NCBI GenBank assembly: GCA_963972255.1 | Contig: CAXATO010000001.1 | Location: forward strand, 1-64,000 | Length of the DNA stretch: 64,000 nt | Direction of reading: 5' to 3' | DNA from: UBA1479 sp002706405 | GTDB taxonomy: Bacteria > Pseudomonadota > Alphaproteobacteria > Rhodospirillales > Casp-alpha2 | Shown: positions 42,665 to 50,949 of the stretch, one piece after another | Layout of the letters: each line of letters starts with the position of its first letter | How positions within the stretch are numbered: position 1 is the stretch's first letter | The notes under the pieces: model-generated | What the model was told of the DNA's origin: nothing | Database searches by the model: none | The model's input: the letters and a program-made list of their open reading frames with translations, nothing else | Program-made: the position numbers and the translations under genes

Positions 42665-43834
42665 ATGAAAAGCCTGCTTCGCAGTGATCAAGGTGCCGGC
42701 ATCATCATGCTTGCATTCATGGTGCTTGCTTTGGTCGCTGCCAATTCACCCCTCGCAGCATTGTATCAGGCGGTCCATCACACGCCGGTCCACTTGCGTA
42801 TCGGCGAACTCCTCATCGAAGGCCCAATGGTTTACTGGATCAATCAGGGCCTCATGGTGATCTTTTTTGTCATCATCGGTTTCGAAATCAAACAGCAGGT
42901 CCTCGAAGGACAGCTCAACACCTTGCGGAGTGCGGCGCTACCGGCTTTCGCGGCGCTGGGAGGCATGGCGGTGCCCGCGGTCGTCTATGCGTCTTTCAAT
43001 CAGGGTGACGCTGTGGGCATACGGGGTTGGGCGGTGCCGACTGCGACCGACATTGTGCTCGCTCTAAGCATTCTCTCGCTGATGGGGCCGCGTGTGCCGA
43101 TCGGACTGAAAGTCTTTCTGACGGCTCTCGCCGTGTTCGATGACATCGGGGCGGTCATCATCATCGGTGTATTTTATGGCGAGCATTTTTCCCCGGTACC
43201 GGCTGTGGTCGGGTTGGCTGCGGTTGTCGGGCTGTTCGCGCTTAATCACTGGAAGGTTACTAACCCTGTTGCATACATCATCGTCGGAGCGGTTCTGTGG
43301 GTAGGCATGTTGAAAGCGGGTGTCGAGGGCGCTCTTGCGGGGGTCATAATTGCGGCTGCCGTTCCCATGCACGGAGACCGGACAAAGTCCAAATCCCCTC
43401 TGCGTTCCGCTGAAAACACCCTCCATTTGTGGAGCTCCCTGCTCGTCGTTCCCCTATTCGTGTTTTTCAATTCCGGCGTGGTTTTGGACGAGAAGGCATT
43501 TTCCAGCAGCAGCGAAGGGGTTTGGCTTGGGATCGTCCTGGGGTTGTTCCTTGGGAAACAGGTCGGCATATTCGGTGCAGTATTTCTCGCGGTTCGTTCT
43601 GGTCTTTGCCGTTTGCCGGAACGTGTCAACTGGATGCAGGTATTCGGTGTTTCGATTCTTGCGGGGATCGGATTCACCATGAGCTTGTTCATCGCCACAC
43701 GGGCATTTCCGGATCCGGCGGTGTTGTCATCAGCGAAGCTTGCGGTTCTATCCGGGTCGCTGTTGTCCGCCGTGATTGGTGTTCTGGTTCTTCAGTATGC
43801 GACTATCGGGTCCGGAACGATCACGCACGATTGA
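42665..43834 (+). CDS. nhaA: NhaA sodium/proton antiporter
   Basis: A 389-residue antiporter with twelve helices. The family motifs FFVIIGFEIKQQVLEGQL (helix 2), PTATDIVLALSILSLMG with the catalytic-type Asp of the ATDI stretch, and FDDIGAVIIIGVFY with the Asp pair (D163/D164-like DDIG) are present. LFVFFNSGVVLDEKAF and GIGFTMSLFIATRAF are also typical. It exchanges Na+ for H+ to control cytosolic pH. It lies 44 bases after the cytochrome c and probably ends the transcript from the promoter at 38970, so it may answer ion stress. Confidence 0.94.
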   Translation: MKSLLRSDQGAGIIMLAFMVLALVAANSPLAALYQAVHHTPVHLRIGELLIEGPMVYWINQGLMVIFFVIIGFEIKQQVLEGQLNTLRSAALPAFAALGGMAVPAVVYASFNQGDAVGIRGWAVPTATDIVLALSILSLMGPRVPIGLKVFLTALAVFDDIGAVIIIGVFYGEHFSPVPAVVGLAAVVGLFALNHWKVTNPVAYIIVGAVLWVGMLKAGVEGALAGVIIAAAVPMHGDRTKSKSPLRSAENTLHLWSSLLVVPLFVFFNSGVVLDEKAFSSSSEGVWLGIVLGLFLGKQVGIFGAVFLAVRSGLCRLPERVNWMQVFGVSILAGIGFTMSLFIATRAFPDPAVLSSAKLAVLSGSLLSAVIGVLVLQYATIGSGTITHD

Positions 43835-43855
43835 TATTTTTCGGGATACTTGGTG

Positions 43856-43886
43856 TTGACCCTCTTCCTACAGGATGCTTCAGGAT
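43856..43886 (+). promoter_or_regulatory. CueR-like promoter for the lipoprotein/amino-acid-permease genes
   Basis: TTGACC (43856-43861), 19-bp spacer CTCTTCCTACAGGATGCTT, -10 CAGGAT (43881-43886). The spacer dyad TCCT-ac-AGGA is weaker than in other copies, and the -10 is poor. The lipoprotein gene starts at 43917. Confidence 0.6.
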
Positions 43887-43916
43887 TTTCATCAGTTTTT
43901 GGGAAGGAGATGTAAA

Positions 43917-44321
43917 ATGACATCCAAGTTGGCGATCGCCTCCATCTTTGTTGCCGCACCTATCCTGGCGGCCTGCGCGAGCTTCAGGCCGGGGAAACTC
44001 TTTGAAAAGGCCGTTCTGGTACCTGCCGGCAACTCGTCCGTAGCGGAAGTCGACCAGTTGCAGGCGTGGCAGACGGAAGATGGCTACGTGCTGACTGGCA
44101 GGTTGATGCAGTTCGGAAGCGCAGGGCTTCGCCGAGGGCATATTCATGTCCGCGCCGCCGATAGCGGTGCCGAGCCCGACGCGGGGTGGGCGGCCTTCAC
44201 GGATCGGGGAAGAAGGATCACGACGGCACTTAAGGTCTCGCGGTTCAGCGTAAATCTCGGGAAGTCAGTGCCGCCGGATAGCAAACTCGAAGTGCGCTAC
44301 CATGGCGACGCCCATTCATGA
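43917..44321 (+). CDS. Small exported lipoprotein-like protein, unknown
   Basis: A 134-residue protein with a lipobox (VAAPILAACASF, Cys in L-A-A-C) after a hydrophobic signal (IASIFVAAPILAA). The remaining 110 residues (VEDQLQAWQTEDGYVL-like VDQLQAWQTEDGYVLTGRLM, RRGHIHVRAADSGAEPD, FSVNLGKSVPPDSKLEVRYH) do not match a family I know, though the chain alternates as a beta-rich fold. AAGGAG lies seven bases before the ATG. Probably a lipoprotein processed by a signal peptidase II such as the LspA at 21777. Function unknown; read from a CueR-like promoter. Confidence 0.7.
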   Translation: MTSKLAIASIFVAAPILAACASFRPGKLFEKAVLVPAGNSSVAEVDQLQAWQTEDGYVLTGRLMQFGSAGLRRGHIHVRAADSGAEPDAGWAAFTDRGRRITTALKVSRFSVNLGKSVPPDSKLEVRYHGDAHS

Positions 44322-44344
44322 CGGCAAAAACAGGATAAAGCGAT

Positions 44345-45679
44345 ATGACCGATCCGCACGGCCACGAAGGGCATGGCAGTCACGATCGCTCGGCCAAATA
44401 TCAAGAGAACAGCCTGTCGCTGACGGGTGCTGTTTCCTTGGGAACAGGCGTCATGATCGGTGCCGGGATTTTCGCGCTGACTGGCCAGGTCGCCGAACTC
44501 GCAGGCGAATGGTTCCCTTTCGCCTTTCTCGCGGCGGCGATCATCGTTGGATTTAGCGCCTATTCTTACGTCAAGATGTCGAATGCCTATCCATCGGCTG
44601 GTGGCATCGCCATGTTCCTGGAGAAAGCCTACGGCAAGACCATGATGACCGGCGCCTGCGGGCTCCTGATGTATTTCTCCATGGTCATCAACGAGAGCTT
44701 GGTTGCACGGACATTCGGCACCTACACGCTGCAACTGTTTGACGTCGATGCAGACAAAAATTGGTTGGTACCTGCAATGGGGATCGGACTGCTGACTTTT
44801 GCCTTCTTTGTGAACGTTCTCAGCAACCGCTTTATCCAGACATTCTCCTTCGTCATGGCATTTCTCAAGATCGGCGGGATTGCGGTGTTCGCCGTGGGCG
44901 GGCTTTGGCTCACCGGGTTCACGTTCAAGAGTGTTTCCGTTGATCCGGCGACGACCAGCGCTGGCGGCTTCCTCGGCGCCACCGCCCTGGCGATCCTTGC
45001 CTACAAGGGGTTCACAACGATCACAAATAGTGGCGGGGAGATTGTTGAGCCGAACAAGAACGTCGGCCGCGCCATCATCGTCTCCATTGTCATCTGCGTC
45101 GTCATCTATTTCCTGGTGGCACTTGCAGTTGGGGGGAATTTGACCATTGAGGAGATCGTTCGTGCGCGCGACTTCGCTTTGGCCGAGGCCGCGCGTCCTG
45201 CCTTCGGAAAAACGGGTCTATGGTTTACGGTCGCTTTCGCCATTATCGCGACGGTATCGGGCGTGATCGCCAGCGTTTTCGCAGTCTCGCGCATGCTCGC
45301 AATGCTGACCGATATGAAGCTGGTGCCACACAGCCATTTCGGCATGCCGGGGGATATCCAGAGGCACACCCTCGTCTACACCATCGTACTGGCGATGCTT
45401 TTGACCGCGTTCTTTGACCTCGGCCGCATCGCTGCGCTGGGCGCTATCTTCTATATCATCATGGATATCGTCGTTCATTGGGGCGTTCTTCGCCATTTGC
45501 GCAAGGAAGTGAACGCCTCGGCGACAGTGCTTATCATCGCCATTGTCATGGATGTCGTCGTGCTCGGTGCGCTGTTGGTGATCAAGGCGCAGTCCGACAT
45601 GACGGTGATCTATTCCGCGGCGGTCGGTATTGCCCTCGTTTTCTTTGGGGAAAAGCTTTTCCTCCGCCGTACCGGCTGA
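44345..45679 (+). CDS. APC-family amino-acid permease
   Basis: A 444-residue permease with twelve helices. The N-terminus is His-rich (DPHGHEGHGSHDRS), then SLTGAVSLGTGVMIGAGIFA (helix 1 with the GxG pattern), SNAYPSAGGIAMFLEKAYG and FKGFTTITNSGGEIVEPNKN-like YKGFTTITNSGGEIVEPNKN (APC motif) follow, with CTIS-free C-terminal helices to LVFFGEKLFLRR. The family imports or exchanges amino acids or amines with protons. The substrate is not readable. It lies 23 bases after the lipoprotein gene. The His-rich start may bind metal. Confidence 0.88.
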   Translation: MTDPHGHEGHGSHDRSAKYQENSLSLTGAVSLGTGVMIGAGIFALTGQVAELAGEWFPFAFLAAAIIVGFSAYSYVKMSNAYPSAGGIAMFLEKAYGKTMMTGACGLLMYFSMVINESLVARTFGTYTLQLFDVDADKNWLVPAMGIGLLTFAFFVNVLSNRFIQTFSFVMAFLKIGGIAVFAVGGLWLTGFTFKSVSVDPATTSAGGFLGATALAILAYKGFTTITNSGGEIVEPNKNVGRAIIVSIVICVVIYFLVALAVGGNLTIEEIVRARDFALAEAARPAFGKTGLWFTVAFAIIATVSGVIASVFAVSRMLAMLTDMKLVPHSHFGMPGDIQRHTLVYTIVLAMLLTAFFDLGRIAALGAIFYIIMDIVVHWGVLRHLRKEVNASATVLIIAIVMDVVVLGALLVIKAQSDMTVIYSAAVGIALVFFGEKLFLRRTG

Positions 45680-45733
45680 ATTCGGTACGCCTTGGTGCCA
45701 GGCGAAATGGCGCTTGAGAGTGAAAGTTTTTGC

Positions 45734-45764
45734 TTGACCCTCCTGTTGCTGGAGGCCTCAAAAT
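45734..45764 (+). promoter_or_regulatory. CueR-like promoter for the copA ATPase-cueR-cytochrome operon
   Basis: TTGACC (45734-45739), 19-bp spacer CTCCTGTTGCTGGAGGCCT, -10 CAAAAT (45759-45764). The dyad CTCC...GGAG resembles the E. coli copA promoter. CueR encoded in the same operon would therefore control its own expression. Confidence 0.84.
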
Positions 45765-45815
45765 TCCATCGTCAGTTCAACCGGGGCTCTTGAGCAACGT
45801 GAGAGGGATTTAGTG

Positions 45816-48260
45816 ATGGATCAGCATTCCAAACAGGGTGAAGGCGAACGTAAGCAGGTAGAAACCGCTGCGGAGTCCCACAAACTCCAAGGCCACAATT
45901 GTTGCTCCGGCCATGGTTCGTGCGGCGGCCCTGGGCATCACGATGCGCCGGCTGTGGTGAAAGACCCTGTATGCGGCATGACGGTCGATCCGAACGCGGG
46001 AAAACCGCGGTTCGACCATAACGGGTCGACATATCATTTTTGTTCCGAGAAATGTCTCGGTAAGTTCAAGGCTGATCCCGACCATTATCTCTCTGGCGCT
46101 CAAGAAAAGGCTGCCGAGAATTCCCCCGTCGGCACCAAATACACCTGCCCCATGCATCCCGAAATTGTCCGAGACGCTCCCGGCGATTGTCCCATCTGCG
46201 GCATGGCATTGGAGCCCATAGGGGTGCCGACAGGCGAAGAAGGGCCTAATCTTGAACTGATCGACTTCACCCGGCGGTTTTGGGTGGGGGCTATTCTGAC
46301 CGTGCCGTTGCTGGTCTTGACCATGGGGCCGTTCGTCGGGCTTGGGTTCATCCGTGAGGCGGTCGGCGAACGTGCGGCACTTTGGATCGAGTTGATCCTC
46401 GGAACGCCCGTGATTCTTTGGTCCGGCTGGCCATTTTTCGTGCGCGGCGTGAAGTCGGTCGTGAACCGCTCGCTTAACATGTTCACCCTCATCGGTATGG
46501 GCGTGGGGGCAGCCTACCTGTTCAGCCTCGTCGCCGTTCTGGCACCCGATATCTTCCCCGATGGTTTCAGGTCCGTGGACGGTCACGTCGGCGTTTATTT
46601 CGAGGCTGGTGCGGTTATCGTCGTTTTGGTTCTACTCGGGCAGATGATGGAACTTGGCGCACGTGACCGGACGGGGGCCGCGATCCGGGCGCTTTTGGAT
46701 ATGGCGGCGAAGACGGCCCGCGTTATCCGCGATGACGGCTCGGAAGAAGAAATCCCGCTCGAGGACGTCAAGGTCGGCGACAAGCTGCGCATCCGCCCCG
46801 GTGACAAGGTTCCGGTGGACGGCGTCGTCCTGGAAGGCCGCTCAAGCATCGATGAGTCCATGATTTCCGGGGAGCCGGTCCCGGTCGAGAAGACGGAGGG
46901 CGATGACCTGACTGGCGCCACCATCAATGGTACGGGCAGTCTGGTCATGGAGGCCAAGCGGGTCGGATCCGATACCATGCTGAGCCAGATCGTTGAGATG
47001 GTTGCGAATGCGCAGCGTTCCCGTGCTCCTATTCAAAAGGTCGCTGACTCTGTCGCCGGCATGTTCGTCCCGGTTGTGATCTTGGTCGCGATTGGTGCCT
47101 TCATTGCATGGTCCATCTGGGGGCCGGCACCGGCTATGGCGTATGGTTTGGTTTCGGCGGTTGCCGTGTTGATCATCGCCTGTCCTTGTGCGCTGGGCCT
47201 GGCCACACCCATGTCGATCATGACGGCAACCGGCCGAGGGGCCCAGGCGGGCGTGCTGATCAAGAACGCAGAAGCCTTGGAACGCTTCGCCAAGGTCGAT
47301 ACGCTGATCGTCGATAAGACCGGCACGTTGACGGTCGGCAAGCCCAAACTGGTCGCCGTTCTTCCCAACGACGGTCATGGTGAAGCGGAAGTCTTGCGGC
47401 TTGCGGCAAGTTTGGAGCGCGGTTCGGAACACCCGCTGGCCGAGGCCATCGTATCCGGTGCCGAGGAACGGGGCATCGAATTCGCCAAGGCAGAGAATTT
47501 CGAGGCCGTCACCGGCAAGGGTGTCAAGGGCATCATCGACGGCAAACAGGTCGCGCTGGGCAACGCCAAACTTGCTGCTGACCTTGGTTTGGATGGCGAT
47601 GCACTCTCTGCCACCGCGGATAGCCGCAGGGATCAAGGCGAAACGGTGATGTTCGTCATTCTCGGGAATGAAATCGCGGGCCTGATCGCCGTCGCCGATC
47701 CCGTCAAAGAAACCACCGTCGGCGCGATCAAGGCCCTTCACGCCGAAGGATTCCGCATCGTTATGGCCACTGGCGACAATGAACGCACGGCGAAGGCCGT
47801 GGCCGGCAGACTGGGCATCGACGAGATTCGCGCGGATGTCCTGCCTGAGGATAAGGCGCGGATTATCAAGGATCTCCAAGATCAAGGCCGTAAGGTCGCC
47901 ATGGCCGGAGACGGTGTCAACGACGCGCCTGCGCTGGCCCAGGCCGATGTCGGTATTGCAATGGGAACCGGCGCCGACGTCGCCATTGAAAGCGCTGGGT
48001 TCACCCTGGTTAAGGGAGACCTAAACGGCATTGTCCGTGCCCGCCGTTTGGCACGAGCAACCATGCGCAATATCAAACAGAACCTGTTCTTTGCCTTGGT
48101 CTACAACGCGGCCGGCGTGCCGGTGGCGGCGGGGGTTCTCTACCCGTTCTTCGGAATTTTGATCTCGCCGATCTTCGCCGCGGCAGCCATGAGCCTGAGC
48201 TCGCTCTCCGTCGTAGGGAACGCGTTGCGTCTTAGGACCGTCTCAATCGAGGAGAAGTGA
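45816..48260 (+). CDS. copA: Copper-exporting P1B-type ATPase with YHS and heavy-metal-binding domains
   Basis: An 814-residue P-type ATPase. N-terminal order: Cys/His-rich tail (HNCCSGHGSCGGPGHH), YHS domain (VKDPVCGMTVDPNAG ... YHFCSEKCLGKFK), heavy-metal-binding domain (YTCPMHPEIVRDAPGDCPIC), then eight helices with the CPC motif (IIACPCALGLATP at about 454-460), actuator TGES-type ISGEPVPVEK, phosphorylation DKTGTLTVGK near 500 and GDGVNDAPALAQADVG. The usual HMA domain is absent, replaced by YHS plus heavy-metal-binding domains, as in many CopB-like and silver ATPases. ATG 45816 has GAGAGGG eight bases upstream. CPC argues for Cu(I)/Ag(I). Followed by cueR. Confidence 0.95.
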   Translation: MDQHSKQGEGERKQVETAAESHKLQGHNCCSGHGSCGGPGHHDAPAVVKDPVCGMTVDPNAGKPRFDHNGSTYHFCSEKCLGKFKADPDHYLSGAQEKAAENSPVGTKYTCPMHPEIVRDAPGDCPICGMALEPIGVPTGEEGPNLELIDFTRRFWVGAILTVPLLVLTMGPFVGLGFIREAVGERAALWIELILGTPVILWSGWPFFVRGVKSVVNRSLNMFTLIGMGVGAAYLFSLVAVLAPDIFPDGFRSVDGHVGVYFEAGAVIVVLVLLGQMMELGARDRTGAAIRALLDMAAKTARVIRDDGSEEEIPLEDVKVGDKLRIRPGDKVPVDGVVLEGRSSIDESMISGEPVPVEKTEGDDLTGATINGTGSLVMEAKRVGSDTMLSQIVEMVANAQRSRAPIQKVADSVAGMFVPVVILVAIGAFIAWSIWGPAPAMAYGLVSAVAVLIIACPCALGLATPMSIMTATGRGAQAGVLIKNAEALERFAKVDTLIVDKTGTLTVGKPKLVAVLPNDGHGEAEVLRLAASLERGSEHPLAEAIVSGAEERGIEFAKAENFEAVTGKGVKGIIDGKQVALGNAKLAADLGLDGDALSATADSRRDQGETVMFVILGNEIAGLIAVADPVKETTVGAIKALHAEGFRIVMATGDNERTAKAVAGRLGIDEIRADVLPEDKARIIKDLQDQGRKVAMAGDGVNDAPALAQADVGIAMGTGADVAIESAGFTLVKGDLNGIVRARRLARATMRNIKQNLFFALVYNAAGVPVAAGVLYPFFGILISPIFAAAAMSLSSLSVVGNALRLRTVSIEEK

Positions 48261-48261
48261 G

Positions 48262-48657
48262 ATGATGAACGTGGGTCAAGCCGCCGAGGCAAGCGGCATG
48301 TCGGTCAAGACCTTGCACTACTATGAGGAAATCGGCCTGGTTGTGCCGAAACGTCAGGAAAACGGCTATCGCGCCTATAGTGAGACGGATGTCCACAAAC
48401 TGAACTTCATTCATCGGGCGCGCGGCTTGGGGTTCACGGTTGAAGCTTGCCGCGAACTGCTCTCGCTCTACGAGGACAGGAGCCGAGCGAGCGCCGATGT
48501 CAAGGCGATCGCGGGCCAGCACCTTGAAGAAGTCGAAACGAAGATCGAGGAATTGAAAGCCCTTCGGGAAACAATCAAGGACCTGCACGATAAGTGCCGG
48601 GGCGACCATCGGCCGGACTGTCCCATCATCAACGGCTTGGCCAGTACGACGCACTGA
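48262..48657 (+). CDS. cueR: CueR, Cu(I)/Ag(I)-responsive regulator
   Basis: A 131-residue MerR-family activator. The DNA-binding domain is NVGQAAEASGMSVKTLHYYE with GYRAYSETDVHKL. Metal residues match E. coli CueR in position: Ser77, Cys112 and Cys120 (KCRGDHRPDCPII, C-x7-C), the signature that excludes divalent ions. The start ATG 48262 has GGAG seven bases upstream; it lies 1 base after the copA stop, and its own stop overlaps the cytochrome start (TGATG). It is the obvious candidate regulator for the seven TTGACC-N19 promoters in the window. The one in front of its own operon would make a feedback loop. Confidence 0.93.
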   Translation: MMNVGQAAEASGMSVKTLHYYEEIGLVVPKRQENGYRAYSETDVHKLNFIHRARGLGFTVEACRELLSLYEDRSRASADVKAIAGQHLEEVETKIEELKALRETIKDLHDKCRGDHRPDCPIINGLASTTH

Positions 48658-49133
48658 TGAGAAGACTAAAGGTCGTCGTTACCGGCGCGGTATGTGTTGC
48701 GGTACTTGGAGCCGGCGTTTGGTTCTGGATGCCAGGTGCGGAGGCGGATATCCGATTGCGTCCGAATGACCCGGAGGTAGTGGCTCATGGTCAGAAGATT
48801 TACATGGCCCAATGCGCATCCTGCCACGGCCCGGGGTTGGGGGGGCAAGCCAACTGGCGCGAACGCCTGCCCAACGGACGCCTACCCGCACCTCCTCATG
48901 ACAAGTCGGGGCATACTTGGCACCACCCGGACGCTCAATTGTTCGATTTGACGAAACGCGGCCCTGCAGCGGTCGTTGGCGGCAGTTACGAAAGCGACAT
49001 GCCCGCCTATGCCGGCATCCTAAGCGACGAGGACATCGTTGCCGTTCTGTCTTTTATCAAAAGCACTTGGCCGGGAAAAACTCAACGGCGCCACGACGAC
49101 ATAAACATGCGAACCAAAAAGCCGGGTAATTAG
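48657..49133 (+). CDS. Exported cytochrome c with HTWHHPDA motif, second copy
   Basis: A 158-residue monoheme cytochrome c. N-terminal anchor or signal (VVVTGAVCVAVLGAGVWFW), heme site QCASCHGPG, then GRLPAPPHDKSGHTWHHPDA and SDMPAYAGILSDEDIVAVLS. It is strongly similar along its length to the gene at 13301, including the HTWHHPDA segment and FIKSTWP. Its start overlaps the cueR stop. The close pairing with the copper ATPase suggests a redox role tied to copper export, for example accepting electrons from Cu(I) oxidation. Confidence 0.86.
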   Translation: MRRLKVVVTGAVCVAVLGAGVWFWMPGAEADIRLRPNDPEVVAHGQKIYMAQCASCHGPGLGGQANWRERLPNGRLPAPPHDKSGHTWHHPDAQLFDLTKRGPAAVVGGSYESDMPAYAGILSDEDIVAVLSFIKSTWPGKTQRRHDDINMRTKKPGN

Positions 49134-49146
49134 TTAAATTAAGGTG

Positions 49147-49177
49147 TTGACCCTAACCTTAGGGGAGGCTTCAAACT
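49147..49177 (+). promoter_or_regulatory. MerR-family promoter for the SHOCT gene and cupredoxin-CopAB region
   Basis: TTGACC (49147-49152), 19-bp spacer CTAACCTTAGGGGAGGCTT with dyad CCCTAA-cc-TTAGGG overlapping the -35, -10 CAAACT (49172-49177). The dyad differs from the CTCC/GGAG type but is close to the MerR-operon dyad at 10099, so the regulator may be CueR or another MerR protein. Confidence 0.7.
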
Positions 49178-49253
49178 CCGAACTTGTGCAAGATTGGATT
49201 GAGCTAACAATGTTTTGTCTGCACCTTGAAGGAAGCAAACAAAGGACATGGCC

Positions 49254-49577
49254 ATGAAAGAAAAATTGGCGATTTTCGGATCGATTCCCGGAATATTCTG
49301 GGGCCTGCCTGCCCTTGCTGATGCAACCGATCGGGGGGGCTACTATTACGGTCATCCCATGTGGTCCGGTGGCTGGGGCGGCATGTTCATGGGCTGGGGC
49401 ATGATGGCGATTTTTATGATCGCGGTGATCGTCGTCATCCTGTTTGTCGTCAAGGGGCTGACCGGCGGTGACCGTTCATCTTCCGCCCTTGATGTCCTGA
49501 ACGAACGCTATGCCCGGGGCGAAATCGACGCTGCTGAATATAACGAGCGCAAAAAGAACATTTCAGGAAAGGGATGA
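49254..49577 (+). CDS. SHOCT-domain membrane protein
   Basis: A 107-residue protein with a signal-like N-terminus, a Gly/Trp/Tyr/Met-rich stretch (HPMWSGGWGGMFMGWGMM), one membrane helix (AIFMIAVIVVILFVVKGL) and a C-terminal SHOCT domain (ALDVLNERYARGEIDAAEYN). AAAGGA lies seven bases before ATG 49254. SHOCT proteins of this form are common in copper clusters; the short domain probably mediates oligomerisation. The Met/Trp-rich stretch could bind Cu(I). Confidence 0.85.
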   Translation: MKEKLAIFGSIPGIFWGLPALADATDRGGYYYGHPMWSGGWGGMFMGWGMMAIFMIAVIVVILFVVKGLTGGDRSSSALDVLNERYARGEIDAAEYNERKKNISGKG

Positions 49578-49663
49578 GGGCAAATCATCCGAAATCGAAA
49601 TTTCAACAACCCTCAAACTGATATAGTATTTGTGTGTTCAGAGGAATGATCCAGGCAGTGAAC

Positions 49664-50065
49664 ATGAGATGCGGTTTTCTCCGAATATGCAGTTTATTGC
49701 TGGCTGTTTCCGTTCTTTTCGCGGGGATGAGCGCCGGTCACGCTGCCGGTTTTCAGGGAGGAGGGCACGTTCATGTTGCGCATTTTGGTGCGGGTGCGAG
49801 TGACGGAACCCACCTGAACTCTTCTCCGCAGCACAAAGCTGATTGCGATAAGCCCTCTGAAGAAAAAGCCGGAGCCGGGAACAAGAGTTCTGGCGGAATG
49901 GATGGTTGCTGCCACGTTGCCTGTTTCCCATCCGTTGCCGCGCAAGACCTCTCGGACTTGTCCGCTCACGTGTTCGAGGCGGAGAGGCTCGTTCTGCCGC
50001 ACGATGAAGCGGTTGTTTCCAATAATCCTCAAGAACAATTTAGACCTCCGCGCCCTCGCGGCTGA
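49664..50065 (+). CDS. Small secreted Cys/His protein, unknown
   Basis: A 133-residue protein with a signal peptide (ICSLLLAVSVLFAGMSAGHAA) and a mature part with HVHVAHFGAG, DCDKPS and GCCHVACFPSVAAQDLSD, so several Cys and His suited to metal. The C-terminus is Arg/Pro-rich (QFRPPRPRG), as in the similar small proteins at 7986 and 10156. The start is uncertain: ATG 49664 begins the signal cleanly, ATG 49646 is possible. Family unknown to me. It precedes the cupredoxin-CopA-CopB genes by 234 bases. Confidence 0.62.
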   Translation: MRCGFLRICSLLLAVSVLFAGMSAGHAAGFQGGGHVHVAHFGAGASDGTHLNSSPQHKADCDKPSEEKAGAGNKSSGGMDGCCHVACFPSVAAQDLSDLSAHVFEAERLVLPHDEAVVSNNPQEQFRPPRPRG

Positions 50066-50299
50066 CTTCCATGCGGTCATTCGGGCTGCCGACACGTCAG
50101 GCCATCAGGACCGCGTAGCAGGGTAGATGGCGACAGGCCGTCCGAAAATGAATCGAAACGCTGAAATATGCGTGATCGTGCGGCACGGAGTTCTGCCCCG
50201 TTCGCCTTCCAAACGCATGGATATAAATTTTCCAGTAAGGCTTGGGCCTTGCTGACCAACAATCAAGGAAACCCAAACTTTGGGACAAGGATATCGAAA

Positions 50300-50926
50300 A
50301 TGTTGACCTTAACGACCAATGCGCCCCGTCTCGTGATCACTTCCCTTGCCTTCGCTACTTTCTTGACCTTGAGCGCTTCGGCCTGGGCCGGCGCGGGGCA
50401 CGGTCCGGCGAAGGGCGAGCCGCAAAACCAAGGACACATGATGGGCGCTCAAGGGGGCGATAGTCACGGCCCCGCGGGGCATCACGGTATGGAGATCGGC
50501 GCGCCGGGCAAGGCTGCCGACGTGACGCGGACCATCGACGTGGCGATGCACGATAATTACTACAAACCGGAACAAATCACCGTTAAGGCGGGAGAGACAA
50601 TCCGCTTCAAGATCACCAACAAAGGCGAGTTCTTACACGAATTCGGCCTCGGCACTGCGGTTATGCACAAAGCCCACCAGAAGGAAATGATGAAAATGTG
50701 GGAGCACGGCATGATCGAAGCTGATCGGATCAACCGCGATAAAATGATGATGGACCATGGCGATGGGCGCGGGATGAAGCATGATGACCCGAATAGCATC
50801 CTGCTGGAGCCGGGAAAATCCGGTGAGGTGATTTGGAAGTTCTCCAAGCCGGTGGATCTGGAATTTGCTTGCAACATTCCAGGGCATTACGAGTCCGGAA
50901 TGATGGGCCCCATCAAATTCAAGTAA
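50300..50926 (+). CDS. Exported cupredoxin family protein
   Basis: A 208-residue protein. A signal peptide (LVITSLAFATFLTLSASAWA) and a His/Met-rich linker (GHMMGAQGGDSHGPAGHHGM) lead to a plastocyanin-like domain. Type-1 copper ligands are visible as His in FLHEFGLG, Cys and His in FACNIPGHYESGMMG, with the final Met. A Met-rich insertion (KAHQKEMMKMWEHGMIEADR) is also present. AAGGA precedes ATG 50300 by eight bases. The gene is 23 bases before copA and is probably its electron or copper partner in the periplasm. Confidence 0.9.
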   Translation: MLTLTTNAPRLVITSLAFATFLTLSASAWAGAGHGPAKGEPQNQGHMMGAQGGDSHGPAGHHGMEIGAPGKAADVTRTIDVAMHDNYYKPEQITVKAGETIRFKITNKGEFLHEFGLGTAVMHKAHQKEMMKMWEHGMIEADRINRDKMMMDHGDGRGMKHDDPNSILLEPGKSGEVIWKFSKPVDLEFACNIPGHYESGMMGPIKFK

Positions 50927-50949
50927 AGATAGAAGGACAGGAGAATCCG

